A stretch of DNA of 37,766 nucleotides, from NCBI GenBank assembly GCA_016190145.1, contig JACPRD010000164.1, positions 1 to 37,766 on the forward strand, read 5' to 3'. A program made the position numbers and the translations under genes. Below are positions 1 through 8,384 of the stretch, piece after piece. Origin of the DNA: Planctomycetota bacterium. Lineage in GTDB: Bacteria > Planctomycetota > MHYJ01 > WSZJ01. Each line of letters starts with the position of its first letter. Position 1 is the stretch's first letter. The notes under the pieces were generated by a model. It made no database searches. It had not been told where the DNA came from and worked only from the letters and a program-made list of their open reading frames with translations.

Positions 1-269
1 CCGGGATGTGTACGGGTTCCGCGGTCTGCGCCTGGCCGCGGCTACGGCCGCGCCGGCCGGAATCTGAGAGTCTGAGAAAAAAGCGAGCGCAGGAGCGGTG
101 GCCGGGACGGCGCGGGCACGAAAACACCCCGACGAGCAAATTCACCCAGGTGCCCGCGCCGGCCCGTGCCACCGCGACGGAGCTCGATTTTTTCTCAGAC
201 TCTCAGATTCCGGCCGGCGCGGCCGTAGCCGCGGCCAGGCGCAGACCGCGGAACCCGTACACATCCCGG
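1..269. repeat. Long inverted repeat at the left window edge (arms 1-119 and 150-269)
   Basis: Bases 1-82 are the exact reverse complement of 188-269. Further inward the match continues imperfectly (83-119 against 150-187) with about seven substitutions and one indel, leaving a loop of about 30 bases at 120-149. The right arm contains the last 21 codons and stop of the kinase-FGE gene that ends at 203, so the left arm repeats that gene tail facing the other way. It may be a real tail-to-tail duplication whose second copy lies outside the window, or a fold-back chimera at a contig end. An artefact would normally give arms that match all the way in; the clustered inner mismatches argue slightly for a real structure. 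Confidence 0.9.
2..67 (+). other. Inverted copy of the kinase-FGE gene 3' end (partial coding tail)
   Basis: Read on the plus strand from base 2, 21 codons followed by TGA (65-67) encode the same residues as the C-terminus of the protein encoded at 203-3283 (beginning RDVYGFRG and ending APAGI). It is either the 3' end of a second gene copy entering from the left, or an assembly fold-back. The window cannot decide. Confidence 0.6.
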
Positions 270-3200
270 GGGCGGTCGCCGTGCCGGGCGCCACCGAGGG
301 CGAAGTTCGAGTCGTGCGACCAGGCTCCACCGCGGGCGCTACGCAGGTCACGATAGGGAACGTGCGGGGAATTCCAGCACCACGTCTGAACTCCCCCGGA
401 AAGATCCCGGATTCCCCACGCGGATTCGTCGATCGGGAACGAGCCGACCGGCCGTGGCGTCAGCTTCCCCGGTACTGACACGTTCGTGTGCGAGTAGCTG
501 CCGTCATAGAAATCCCCGTACGAGAACACGCGACCGTCCACTCCGCGCGCCGCCTTCTCCCACTCCTCTTCATGCATCAGGCGGAAAGCGATGCCCTCTC
601 GCCTCGAGCGCCACGCTGCGTACGCAACCGCGTCGGACCAGCTGACGCCGAAGACAGGCCAGCGAGGATCCCAACCCAGGTCCCGGTCCTCCTCGGCGGT
701 CGGCAGACGGAAGCGTCCCCCGGACTCGATCCACCAGTTCTTGTCGACCTCGCGCGGCTGGCGCCTGCATGCCTCCGTAGCGTTCCCCGACGCGCATAGG
801 TCGCAGAGGAACTCGAGGTACTCGGCGCAGGTGACGGGAAACGTCGCCACGAACAGGTCCTCCGTTCTCTTTGTCTTCACCTCGCCTCCACCCGCCCATG
901 CTCCTCCGAATGTGAACGGCCCGCCCGAAATGAGCCGGAATCCGGCGGGGATGTCCCCGGCGCGGTAGAGACTCACGTCCTGGTCCCAGCGGCCGCCGCG
1001 GGGAATGAGGACGGGCAGGCGCACCTCGGCCCACGCCGGATCCTGCGGGCGCAGCGTGCAGAGGTACGAACCCTGGGGCAACCCGGCATCCGCCAGCGGC
1101 GTGACGCCGAGGCGCCGCTCCTCGCCGAGCACCAGCCGCTTGTCGCGCTCCTCGTATTTCGAGATGAAGACTCCCACGCCGGTCACTTCGCGCCTCCGGC
1201 ACGTCTCCGCATGGCCCCACCGGACGCCCTCGGGATACGTCTTCACCTCCGGGACGGGACAGTCGCGGTCCCCGAGCGGCCGGTCCGCGCGCGGGCGGCC
1301 GTCGCACCAGGGCAAGGTCGGCTTCTCCGAGATCTCCAGGCGCCAATCCGCGTGCCTGACCGGTCGGAGGCAGTCGCACTCGTAGGCGAACGTCCGCAGC
1401 GACAGCGCCCCCGGCGCGTCCAGCTTCGCGCGGAACTCCCTCCTCCGGTCTTCCTGGAGAAGCATGTTCCGATTGAGGAGCATCTCCTCCTGATCCTTCC
1501 TCTTTTCCGCTTCCAGAAACCGGTCCAGAAACAGCTCGCACTTCCCGTCCGAGGCCTCGACGTTCGCCGGATCCACCGCCAGCGCCTGTCCGAATTCGGC
1601 CGATGCCTGCGAGAACGCCCCGATGCGTTCCTCGCGCAGCGCCCTCAGGCGCGCCTCGGCGTCCCACAGAGGGCGCTTCTGCTCCGGAGAACCGTGGGGC
1701 TCGATCTTTTCGTCCCATTCTCTGACCGCCCTTTCCTGCGCCTCGATTTCCCCGCGCAAGGCGCGGTATCGGACAAATTGCGCGTGCCCCTTTTCCACAC
1801 GTTCCCGCGCCTCCTTCAGGTTCCGCTCCCGCTCCTTCACGCCCTCCAGGAACAACTGAACCTCGTCGTGCAGCTCCGTCGCCGTCTGATAGCGATCTTC
1901 CTTCCGGAAGGCCAGCGCCTTCAGGCAGATTTCGTCCAGCTCGGGCGGGATCGGTTCGGGAGACGCCGCGATTCGGGCGCCCGCCCCTTCCCCGCACGGC
2001 CCGGACCCGCCGTGGACGATACGGGCTCTCTCCGAAGGGGCCTCGACCCGACCCGACCGCGCCCGCCCGAGCACCTCTTCGCGCGACGTTCCCTCGAATG
2101 GCGGCCGCCAGGTCAGGATCGTGAAGAGGATCCCGCCCAGTGCGAAGATGTCGCTCCGGCGGTCCACGTCCTCGCGGCGTCCGCCGGCCTGCTCCGGCGG
2201 CATGTATGCGGGCGTTCCCATGACTTCGCCGTCGAGGGTCAGCGCCGTTTCGTCGTCCGGCCGGCTCGCATCCCGGATCGCATCGGCGGAGCCCCCCTCC
2301 GGCGGCGGCTCTCCGGGGCCGCCCGCGGCCTTCACCTCACCCGCGTTTCGCGCCAGACCCCAATCGACGATCAGCGTCTCGCCGTAGTCGCCGATCATGA
2401 CGTTGGACGGCTTCAAATCCCGGTGGATCACGCCCTTCGAGTGGGCGTAGGCGATCCCCAGGCAGATGTCCTGGAAGATCCGGAGCAGCCGAGCGCGGGA
2501 GAACTTTCCGGGGAGCGAGGGATCCGCCTCGGAAACCCGGCGGATCACCTCGGCCAGGTTCTGGCCGCGGACGCGCTTCATACAGAGGAAGAGCCGCTGG
2601 GACCCGGCGGGGCCTGGCATCGCGTCGAAATCGTAGACCGGGATGATGTGTGGATGATCGAGCCGCGCCGCGAGCTCGGCCTCACGGACGAACCGCTCTG
2701 AGATGTCCGGATACGTCTCGTCCCGTACGAGCTTGATCGCCACCTCGCGTTTGAGGTGCCGGTCGTGAGCCTCCACGATCCGGCCCAATCCGCCTCGCGC
2801 GATCTCCGGGCCGAGCTCGTACCGCTCTTCACGCGGGCGCCGCTGGAACGATCGTCTCGCACCTTTCCGCGAGGGCAGGCCGACAAGCCAATTGTGGAGT
2901 TCGGGCGGCGGCTGCAGCTCGAGCAGCCGTCTCCTGAGATCCGGCGACACCGCGAGATCCTCCGATCCCCGGATCTCGACGGCCTTCCTGAGTTCCGCGA
3001 GCGCGTCCTCGGTCAGGCCTCCGGCGTCGCGAAGGAGGCTTCCGATGTCCCGCACCGGATGGTCGGGCACCAGCCTCGCCGCGTCGAGATCGTTGAACCA
3101 GTCCGCGGCGCACTCGAGGAATCGCGTCTTCGTCACGAGTCTGCCCTCGAGCGCACGCAGTCCCAGCAGAAATTCCCTCGCGCGCGGCCCGCAGGCGGAC

Positions 3201-3283
3201 CGGAGGCGCGCAAGTTCCTCCTCCTTCGCCTCGCGGATCTGGCGGCGAAGGGCGTCCAGGTGACCGGAGGTCGGTTCGCTCAT
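203..3283 (-). CDS. Serine/threonine protein kinase with C-terminal FGE (sulfatase-modifying-factor) fold
   Basis: A 1026-residue protein. Residues about 1-150 are a charged helical region of unknown role. A Hanks-type kinase domain spans about 155-485: glycine loop ARGGLGR, VAIK lysine about 184, HRDLKPSN about 287-294, DWG in place of DFG at about 307, and GTPAYMPPEQA. A coiled-coil and TPR-like stretch (about 485-600) follows, then a beta-rich segment, then an FGE-sulfatase/SUMF1-like domain (about 783-1026) with VFGVSWSDAVAYAAW and RGGAW motifs. The paired cysteines used by true formylglycine-generating enzymes are not visible near the C-terminus, so the domain is probably a binding or sensory module. 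No membrane segment was seen. The ATG at 3283 is preferred because it overlaps the sigma-factor stop as ATGA; the frame stays open further upstream without support. Coupling to an ECF factor suggests that the kinase controls it, as proposed for planctomycetal ECF-STK pairs. Confidence 0.9.
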   Translation of the reverse strand: MSEPTSGHLDALRRQIREAKEEELARLRSACGPRAREFLLGLRALEGRLVTKTRFLECAADWFNDLDAARLVPDHPVRDIGSLLRDAGGLTEDALAELRKAVEIRGSEDLAVSPDLRRRLLELQPPPELHNWLVGLPSRKGARRSFQRRPREERYELGPEIARGGLGRIVEAHDRHLKREVAIKLVRDETYPDISERFVREAELAARLDHPHIIPVYDFDAMPGPAGSQRLFLCMKRVRGQNLAEVIRRVSEADPSLPGKFSRARLLRIFQDICLGIAYAHSKGVIHRDLKPSNVMIGDYGETLIVDWGLARNAGEVKAAGGPGEPPPEGGSADAIRDASRPDDETALTLDGEVMGTPAYMPPEQAGGRREDVDRRSDIFALGGILFTILTWRPPFEGTSREEVLGRARSGRVEAPSERARIVHGGSGPCGEGAGARIAASPEPIPPELDEICLKALAFRKEDRYQTATELHDEVQLFLEGVKERERNLKEARERVEKGHAQFVRYRALRGEIEAQERAVREWDEKIEPHGSPEQKRPLWDAEARLRALREERIGAFSQASAEFGQALAVDPANVEASDGKCELFLDRFLEAEKRKDQEEMLLNRNMLLQEDRRREFRAKLDAPGALSLRTFAYECDCLRPVRHADWRLEISEKPTLPWCDGRPRADRPLGDRDCPVPEVKTYPEGVRWGHAETCRRREVTGVGVFISKYEERDKRLVLGEERRLGVTPLADAGLPQGSYLCTLRPQDPAWAEVRLPVLIPRGGRWDQDVSLYRAGDIPAGFRLISGGPFTFGGAWAGGGEVKTKRTEDLFVATFPVTCAEYLEFLCDLCASGNATEACRRQPREVDKNWWIESGGRFRLPTAEEDRDLGWDPRWPVFGVSWSDAVAYAAWRSRREGIAFRLMHEEEWEKAARGVDGRVFSYGDFYDGSYSHTNVSVPGKLTPRPVGSFPIDESAWGIRDLSGGVQTWCWNSPHVPYRDLRSARGGAWSHDSNFALGGARHGDRPRDVYGFRGLRLAAATAAPAGI

Positions 3284-3990
3284 GTCTCCAGGCCGAGGAT
3301 GACGTCCAGCTCCGAATCCAGATCGGAATCCAGGACGTACTCGCGGATCGCATCCAGGACGCACGTTCGAAGAGTCTGCCGCGCGATGCGCAGGTAGTTG
3401 CCGACGTCCGATTCGCGGAGACCGAGGCGCTCGGCGACCGCGCGGTAGGTCGGCCGGGTGCCCTTGTCCTCCGTCGTATAGAGACGGAGCACCTCGAAGT
3501 AGACCGCCTTTCCCTCGCTTCGCAGGCGCGTCTCGGCGTCCTTCTCGCTTCTCGCGAGCACCTCCGCGGCCCAGGTGCTGTCGAACACGCCTTCGGGGGC
3601 GGGCACGTCCGCCGCGACGCCCTCCCCCAGGCCCCCGTCCAGCGACACGGGACTCCGGCCTCCTCCCCGCTTCAGTCTCGCCGCGTCGCGTGCGGCCGTG
3701 CCGAGAAAACTCTTCAGACAGCGCTTCAGCCAGGTCCGGAAGTTACCGCGGTTCGGGTCGAAGCGGCGCAGGAGATCGTGCTCCTGGATGTGGATCCAGA
3801 ACGATTGTGTGAGGTCCTTGGCGTCGGCGTCACTGCGGGACCAGCCGCGGCGGATCATGCAGTAGATGGGTTTCCAGTAAGCGCGCGCGAGGCGCTCCAG
3901 GTGCTGGCGATATCGTTCCTCCCAGCCTTCTCCGGATCGGAGTACGGCCCAGGCGGAGGTTTGCGGGAAGCCGGACTGGCTGCCGCCCAT
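3280..3990 (-). CDS. ECF-type RNA polymerase sigma factor, kinase-linked
   Basis: A 236-residue sigma-70-family protein. The N-terminus carries FPQTSAW, typical of a large planctomycetal ECF group. Region 2 is at about 37-100 (YWKPIYCMIRR, DAKDLTQSFW, FRTWLKR). Region 4, a helix-turn-helix, is at about 180-215 (YRAVAERLGLRESDVGNYL). The tail is short and acidic. It would direct RNA polymerase to a dedicated promoter set. The ATG at 3990 places FPQTSAW at the expected distance; a GTG at 4068 is possible but adds sequence unlike the family. No Shine-Dalgarno precedes it. The stop overlaps the kinase start by four bases (ATGA), so the two are translationally coupled. No anti-sigma factor lies beside it; the kinase is the likely regulator. 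Confidence 0.9.
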   Translation of the reverse strand: MGGSQSGFPQTSAWAVLRSGEGWEERYRQHLERLARAYWKPIYCMIRRGWSRSDADAKDLTQSFWIHIQEHDLLRRFDPNRGNFRTWLKRCLKSFLGTAARDAARLKRGGGRSPVSLDGGLGEGVAADVPAPEGVFDSTWAAEVLARSEKDAETRLRSEGKAVYFEVLRLYTTEDKGTRPTYRAVAERLGLRESDVGNYLRIARQTLRTCVLDAIREYVLDSDLDSELDVILGLET

Positions 3991-4075
3991 GGAGGTTTCC
4001 GAGCGCACGTGAGAGAGAATACCACCGGCGTCGGTGCGGTCTTTCGATCGATTTCCTCGAGACCCCACGAAGAAG

Positions 4076-4123
4076 GCCCGCCTGGTCCCTCGGGCGTTCC
4101 TGGGCGCCCGAGGGGAGGCGGGC
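4076..4123 (-). terminator. Strong hairpin after the metalloprotease gene
   Basis: Two nested stems: 4076-4083 pairs with 4116-4123 (8 bp), and 4087-4096 pairs with 4105-4114 (10 bp), all G+C-rich with an 8-base loop. It lies 30 bases past the stop of the gene ending at 4154 and before the sigma-factor start. There is no long T run, so it could be a terminator, an attenuating structure in the sigma-factor leader, or both. Confidence 0.6.
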
Positions 4124-4153
4124 TGAAGGATGGAGCGAAACGGTCTGACCTCG

Positions 4154-5878
4154 CTACGGGTGCAGGCCGATCGCGAAGACCCGGCGGTAGGGGAGAGGCG
4201 CCGTCCGGCTCGTCCTCAGGGTCCCTCCCGATGTCTTGATTTCGAACTGGACCGAGGCCGGCGTCTTGACCGTCTGCCAGGGTCTGACGAGGTAGCTTCC
4301 GGACCAATCCCCGAGTGACTCCCCGTCGCTTCCAAAGGACGGTTCCAGCGTCCGTCCTGTCGCGTTGTCGAAGAAGACCGCTCCCATGCCCCAGGCGCTG
4401 TCGTGGGAGCGGCCGAGCTGCCAGGGGTCCATCGGGACGACCTGGATCGCGAGAGTGGTCCGGCCCTTGCCGACACCCTCGACCGAGGATTCGATTTCGA
4501 CCGAATAGGCACCGGGACGGAGCCGGATGGAGTCGGGCAGGGTTACGGCCCGGACGGGAAAGCCGAACGGGTTGCGCTCGATCGTCACGGTGGTGTTCCA
4601 GACCTCCCGGCCCGCAGTATCCCGCGCCCTGATGGAGACCGGCACGTCGAAGATCGGCGTCGAGGACCCTCCGGGGTAGCTGCGCCAGAAAACTCCGATC
4701 CGGATGGGCGAGCTGTTTGCGAAGGAAGGGCTGCCGATTCCGAACGGTCCGCTGGAGATCCCGGCCCAGAGCAGGACACCGGCGTCGCCACGGACGTTTG
4801 TGATGGGCTGCGCCGCCGTCCATTCGGACGCGGCGAGCCCGTCCACCGGCAGGACGGCGGTCTCGGCGATCGTGAGGAGCACGTCGGCCTGCCTGTAGGC
4901 CCGGCCCGTCTCATAGAGGCGCGCGGAGAAACGCGACAGGAAGTCGTAGGAGCCGAAGTCGCCCGCCGCCGCCTCGGACTGCGAGGCCGTCAGGATGAAC
5001 CAGAAGCCGCCGCTCGCGGTGTAGCAGTCGAAGAAGCTGGGCGCATTCGGGAAATACTGCACGCCGGAGAGCGCGTGTCCGCCCATCTGGGACAGCGAGT
5101 CGTAATTCGCGGCCAGGTAGGCCAGATTCCACCAGTCCGCGAACGCCCTGCCGGGACGGATCATCTCTCCCACCATCGCGCTGGCGCAGACCGCCACGCC
5201 TTCGGCCGCCCAGCTCGTGTGCGAATACCCCAGAGCCGCGTCCTGGAAGGCGTGCACCGTCTCGTGCGTGAACACCTGATTGAACGCGCCGTCGTCCGCG
5301 CCGACCGGAAGCCTCTTCACCGACAGCGTGTTGCTCCAGGAGTCGTACGTTCCTCCCGAGGTCATGTACGGATTGTGACGGACCGTCACCACGATCGCCG
5401 CGGAAGGAGGGCCCATCGTCTGGTGGAGCAGCGGCCCGACGTCGTCCCAGTACCGGAGGATGTACGCCCGGGCGTCCTCGGGAATCGCGTCGTCGAAACG
5501 CCAGGACAGGTCGCGGGGAATTCCCGCGCCGGACACGAAGCCCGAACCGGAGCCTGATCCCGAGCCAGATCCGAATTCCGATTCCCCCGCCAGTCCCGAC
5601 GCCTCGTCGTCGCCATCCAGACCGCACGGATACTCGAGCGCGGCGTCCTCAGGAACTTCGGGGAGGAATGCCTCGGCCCACGGCGGCACCGGAGCGCGCT
5701 CTCCCGCAGACTCCGCAGGACCGGCTGCGGGCCCGCGGGATGACGGGGCGCATCGCTCCCCGCGCTCCAGGGCCCCGAAGGCGGCAAGCACCAGCGCGAG
5801 CGCGCCGAGTGAAAGAGTGAGACGGCCGCGACGGTGCGGACCGGCGGGCACAGATTCCGGCAACTGGGTTGTGTTCAT
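4154..5878 (-). CDS. Membrane-anchored or secreted HExxH zinc metalloprotease
   Basis: A 574-residue protein with an N-terminal hydrophobic helix (about 18-37) after a basic start, acting as signal peptide or anchor. A low-complexity linker follows, including a run of five or more GS pairs (about 100-115). The core has HETVH at about 205-209 and a downstream glutamate at about 226 in SWAAEGVA, the arrangement of gluzincin metallopeptidases (peptidase-MA-like), so it should bind zinc and cleave proteins outside the cytoplasm. Residues 350-574 look beta-rich, probably an immunoglobulin-like C-terminal domain. The ATG at 5878 is chosen because the hydrophobic helix follows directly; longer in-frame starts add non-signal sequence. 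It stands alone between two hairpins. Substrate unknown. Confidence 0.75.
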   Translation of the reverse strand: MNTTQLPESVPAGPHRRGRLTLSLGALALVLAAFGALERGERCAPSSRGPAAGPAESAGERAPVPPWAEAFLPEVPEDAALEYPCGLDGDDEASGLAGESEFGSGSGSGSGSGFVSGAGIPRDLSWRFDDAIPEDARAYILRYWDDVGPLLHQTMGPPSAAIVVTVRHNPYMTSGGTYDSWSNTLSVKRLPVGADDGAFNQVFTHETVHAFQDAALGYSHTSWAAEGVAVCASAMVGEMIRPGRAFADWWNLAYLAANYDSLSQMGGHALSGVQYFPNAPSFFDCYTASGGFWFILTASQSEAAAGDFGSYDFLSRFSARLYETGRAYRQADVLLTIAETAVLPVDGLAASEWTAAQPITNVRGDAGVLLWAGISSGPFGIGSPSFANSSPIRIGVFWRSYPGGSSTPIFDVPVSIRARDTAGREVWNTTVTIERNPFGFPVRAVTLPDSIRLRPGAYSVEIESSVEGVGKGRTTLAIQVVPMDPWQLGRSHDSAWGMGAVFFDNATGRTLEPSFGSDGESLGDWSGSYLVRPWQTVKTPASVQFEIKTSGGTLRTSRTAPLPYRRVFAIGLHP

Positions 5879-6016
5879 TTTCGTTTCTCGCTGGGGTTCT
5901 CCCCCCCCGCCCTTCCAATAGGCCGCCCGCCTCCCGACCTGTAGAGAATTCGCGCGGAAATCGCGCCGGAGCCGCCGGCCGGACCGGCTCGGGCTCTCGT
6001 GCAAGGCCGTTCAACA

Positions 6017-6078
6017 GAGTTTCAGAAACAGTCGCGGGCCGTCCCGCGAGGGTCGGCACGCGACTGTTTCTTAAACTC
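6017..6078 (-). terminator. Hairpin terminator directly after the beta-propeller gene
   Basis: Bases 6017-6036 pair with 6059-6078 (20 bp with one mismatch) around a 22-base G+C-rich loop. The hairpin abuts the stop codon at 6079-6081. The arms contain A/T runs at their outer parts, fitting an intrinsic terminator that could work in both directions. Confidence 0.7.
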
Positions 6079-7641
6079 TCATCTCTCCGTCAGATCCACC
6101 GCCACATAGCGGCTGCTGAGTTTCTCCCCCCGCAAAGCTCCCGCCTGGAACGGCTCGCGCCTGGTGGCGATGACCACCAGCACCTCTTCCAGGTCAACCC
6201 AGCTTCCGGCGGCCATCTCGGCTCCCGCGGCGCCCGGGCAGGGAAGATACCGGCGCACCCGGCTCATCCAGAAGGCCGCGCCGCTGCCGGCCGAATCGTC
6301 ACGGCCGCTCACGAGGACTCCACGCGAAGCGAAGACGACGGACACGGGAGCGGGGACTCCTTCGGGTGCGGGGATGACGGTCCACGTGCCGGTGCTGGTC
6401 TGGAATTCCGCGCCTTCCGCCGTGACGAGGTTCCAGGCGAGAATCGGGCCCGGCCCATAGGAAGCGCACGACCACTCGAACGGCGGCGCGGGGATGGCGG
6501 TCCAGGCGCGGGTCTTGACGTCGAGCCACGCCGCCCGCCAGTCCGGGGCTTCAGTCGGGGTGGGAAGGGGATTGTCGGTGACACCGCGGTGCCCGACGAC
6601 GATGCGGGCAGCGTCCCCGGCGAAGTCCATCCGGTCCGTGAATTCCACGGGCGGGTCGGGAAGCGGATCGAGGCGGCCCGCGGTGGGATCGGCCAGGAAG
6701 AACGGCCCGGCGGGCGTGCCGGGGTCTTTGCGGGGATAGCCATAGAGAATGAGCCAGGGCCCGAGGCTCAACGGAACCAGCCTGTGCGCGGCGAGCGTCG
6801 CGTCGTCACCGAGGCGGCGCCAGGACTTGTCGCCGGGCGCCAGCAGCCGGAGACCCGAGCCGGGCGTGACGGCCGCCAGCGTGTCGTTCCACATCGTCGG
6901 CCGTGTTCCGGTGTTCGCCCCTTCCAGCTTCGGCGGGTCCACCCAGCCTGTCTCCCCCGCGTCGTGCAGCACCAGGCTCTCGACGCTGACGACGGCGGCC
7001 CCCCGCACAGGGACGCTTCCCACGATCGCGAACCATCGCGTCCCCGCGTGCACCGTGTACCCGCGCGAGTCCACCACGGGGTGGCGCGGCAGAACCTGCC
7101 AGAGACCGGCCTGGAGGTCGTAGGACGCGATTCTCAGGATGTCGGACGACTTGTCTTCATCGCCGACCACGTAAAAGGCGCGGCCGGTGGCCCCGAGGAG
7201 CATGGGATCGCGAAGGGGCGGCGCGGGGACTTCGCGCCTTCCCAGCGTTCGGGTGTCGAATCGCGCGCCGCCGACAAGCCTGCCGCCCTTCTCGGTGTCG
7301 ACGGTTCTTCCCCAGAAGACGGCCTCGTCGTTCCACCGAACGGACTCGCTCTGGAACCCCGGGACCAGGCGGCCCGCCGGCAGATCTCTGGTCAGGGTGG
7401 CCGCCGCCCGGAATCTCGTCGCAGCCTCCGGATCGTCGAGGCTTTGGGCGACATCCAGGAGCCTTCTCCGCCCCTCCGGGTTACGCCAGGTCAACCCCAG
7501 GAGTTCGCGGGTCGCGGATTCCCGCTCGGCGACGTCTTCCGCAGACAGCCGGGTGGCGAGGGCGCGCAAGCGGGTATCGAGCTCATCGGCGCCCGCGGAG
7601 AGGGCGAGCGCCGTGCAGAAGAGCAGGGACCGGAGCTGCAT
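6079..7641 (-). CDS. Secreted protein with probable kelch/beta-propeller repeats, function unknown
   Basis: A 520-residue protein with a short signal peptide (MQLRSLLFCTALALSAGA). A helical HEAT-like segment follows at about 20-90, then a long beta-rich region with repeated blocks of the form 'W-x-x-L/I-P-x-P' and 'G-R/P-x-F-x-V-V-G' that resembles a kelch-type propeller (RAFYVVGDE, LWQVLPRHP, WTAIPAPPF, WTVIPAPEG). Such proteins usually bind other proteins or sugars outside the cytoplasm; no catalytic motif is visible. A CATAAT hexamer lies six bases upstream of the ATG, and no Shine-Dalgarno is seen. It appears monocistronic because a hairpin follows immediately. Confidence 0.65.
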   Translation of the reverse strand: MQLRSLLFCTALALSAGADELDTRLRALATRLSAEDVAERESATRELLGLTWRNPEGRRRLLDVAQSLDDPEAATRFRAAATLTRDLPAGRLVPGFQSESVRWNDEAVFWGRTVDTEKGGRLVGGARFDTRTLGRREVPAPPLRDPMLLGATGRAFYVVGDEDKSSDILRIASYDLQAGLWQVLPRHPVVDSRGYTVHAGTRWFAIVGSVPVRGAAVVSVESLVLHDAGETGWVDPPKLEGANTGTRPTMWNDTLAAVTPGSGLRLLAPGDKSWRRLGDDATLAAHRLVPLSLGPWLILYGYPRKDPGTPAGPFFLADPTAGRLDPLPDPPVEFTDRMDFAGDAARIVVGHRGVTDNPLPTPTEAPDWRAAWLDVKTRAWTAIPAPPFEWSCASYGPGPILAWNLVTAEGAEFQTSTGTWTVIPAPEGVPAPVSVVFASRGVLVSGRDDSAGSGAAFWMSRVRRYLPCPGAAGAEMAAGSWVDLEEVLVVIATRREPFQAGALRGEKLSSRYVAVDLTER

Positions 7642-7647
7642 GGCGGC

Positions 7648-7653
7648 ATTATG
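7648..7653 (-). promoter_or_regulatory. -10-like hexamer close to the start codon at 7641
   Basis: CATAAT on the minus strand, six bases before the ATG. It fits the leaderless pattern seen at other genes in the window. No clear -35 box. Confidence 0.4.
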
Positions 7654-7706
7654 CGCCCCGCGGCGCGGTTCACGCTGTGTATTGGATCCCGGCCGCCGCT
7701 CAGGGT

Positions 7707-8108
7707 CTACTTCAACCAGTGGATCCTGATGTCCTTCGCCAGCGGTTTGAACTCAGGGTCGCCGGTGACGAGCTCGGCTTTCATTTCCTTTGCCAGCGCG
7801 GCGGCGAAGGCGTCGGCCAGGCTCATCCTGTAACGCGACTTGAAATCCGCGGCGATGTCGGCCATGGCCCGGGTCGTGGAGTGAAATTCGATCGGCAGGC
7901 CCTGGAGAATCTCGGCCGCTTCCTTCCAGGGCCCGGGGCCGTCTTTCCTGACGATGGAGTATCGGACTTCGGCGTAGTTCACGTCGGTCATGTGTACGGC
8001 GGAGTTCTTCCGGCCTGCGGCGACCAGGAGGTGTTCCACGGCCGCGGCGCCCGGTTCGTCACGGAAGTAGGCGATGAGGGCGTAGCTGTCCAGCACTTCA
8101 GCGGGCAT
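7707..8108 (-). CDS. vapC: VapC-like PIN-domain ribonuclease toxin
   Basis: A 133-residue PIN domain. The acidic metal-binding residues are in the expected order: D7 (VLDSYALIAY), E47 (NYAEV), D99 (LADAFAAALA) and D117 (VTGDPEF). It is predicted to be a Mg2+-dependent endoribonuclease that cleaves tRNA or rRNA when freed from its antitoxin. The ATG at 8108 starts just before the first beta strand; a TTG at 8120 is possible. It overlaps the antitoxin gene by 11 bases, so the two are co-translated. Confidence 0.88.
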   Translation of the reverse strand: MPAEVLDSYALIAYFRDEPGAAAVEHLLVAAGRKNSAVHMTDVNYAEVRYSIVRKDGPGPWKEAAEILQGLPIEFHSTTRAMADIAADFKSRYRMSLADAFAAALAKEMKAELVTGDPEFKPLAKDIRIHWLK

Positions 8109-8373
8109 GACGGTCCTCAAGCTCCCGCTCGCGCTTCGTGTGTTCGGCCCATTCCTCGGCCAGCGGCTTCGCGCCGGGCTTGCGTTTCAGGATGCCGCGT
8201 CCGCGTCGGATGAGCTCGGCCGTAACGGGAGTGAGCAGAATCCCGTCCTCCGTCGCGGTCACGATGGCGCGAGTGCCGTACTCGATGTTGAACTGCCGGC
8301 GCAGTTTGAGAGGGATGACCACCTGGCCCTTGGTGGTGAACCGGACCGTGTCGGCTTTCTCAGTCTTATTCAT
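8098..8373 (-). CDS. AbrB/MazE-family antitoxin of the VapBC module
   Basis: A 91-residue protein. The N-terminal half (about 8-50) is a SpoVT/AbrB swapped-hairpin DNA-binding domain (VRFTTKGQVVIPLKLRRQFNI, then GTRAIVTATEDGILLTPV). The C-terminal half is basic and charged, the part that usually wraps the toxin. It would bind VapC and repress its own promoter. The ATG at 8373 is chosen because the upstream extension reads through an A/T-rich promoter-like stretch and has no domain similarity. Confidence 0.85.
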   Translation of the reverse strand: MNKTEKADTVRFTTKGQVVIPLKLRRQFNIEYGTRAIVTATEDGILLTPVTAELIRRGRGILKRKPGAKPLAEEWAEHTKRERELEDRHAR

Positions 8374-8378
8374 TGCCA

Positions 8379-8384
8379 ATAGTA
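8379..8384 (-). promoter_or_regulatory. Probable promoter -10 of the toxin-antitoxin operon
   Basis: TACTAT on the minus strand, five bases before the antitoxin ATG, inside the most A/T-rich stretch of the area (8371-8450). A TTGAAG lies about 19 bases further upstream and could act as -35. Likely the autoregulated operator/promoter. Confidence 0.5.

Noticed and set aside
1-269. Terminal inverted repeats of an insertion sequence
   Set aside because: The arms contain the end of a host-type kinase gene, no transposase is near, and no target duplication is visible.
1211-2701. Plus-strand frame of 496 codons opposite the kinase domain
   Set aside because: Antisense to a kinase with all catalytic motifs.
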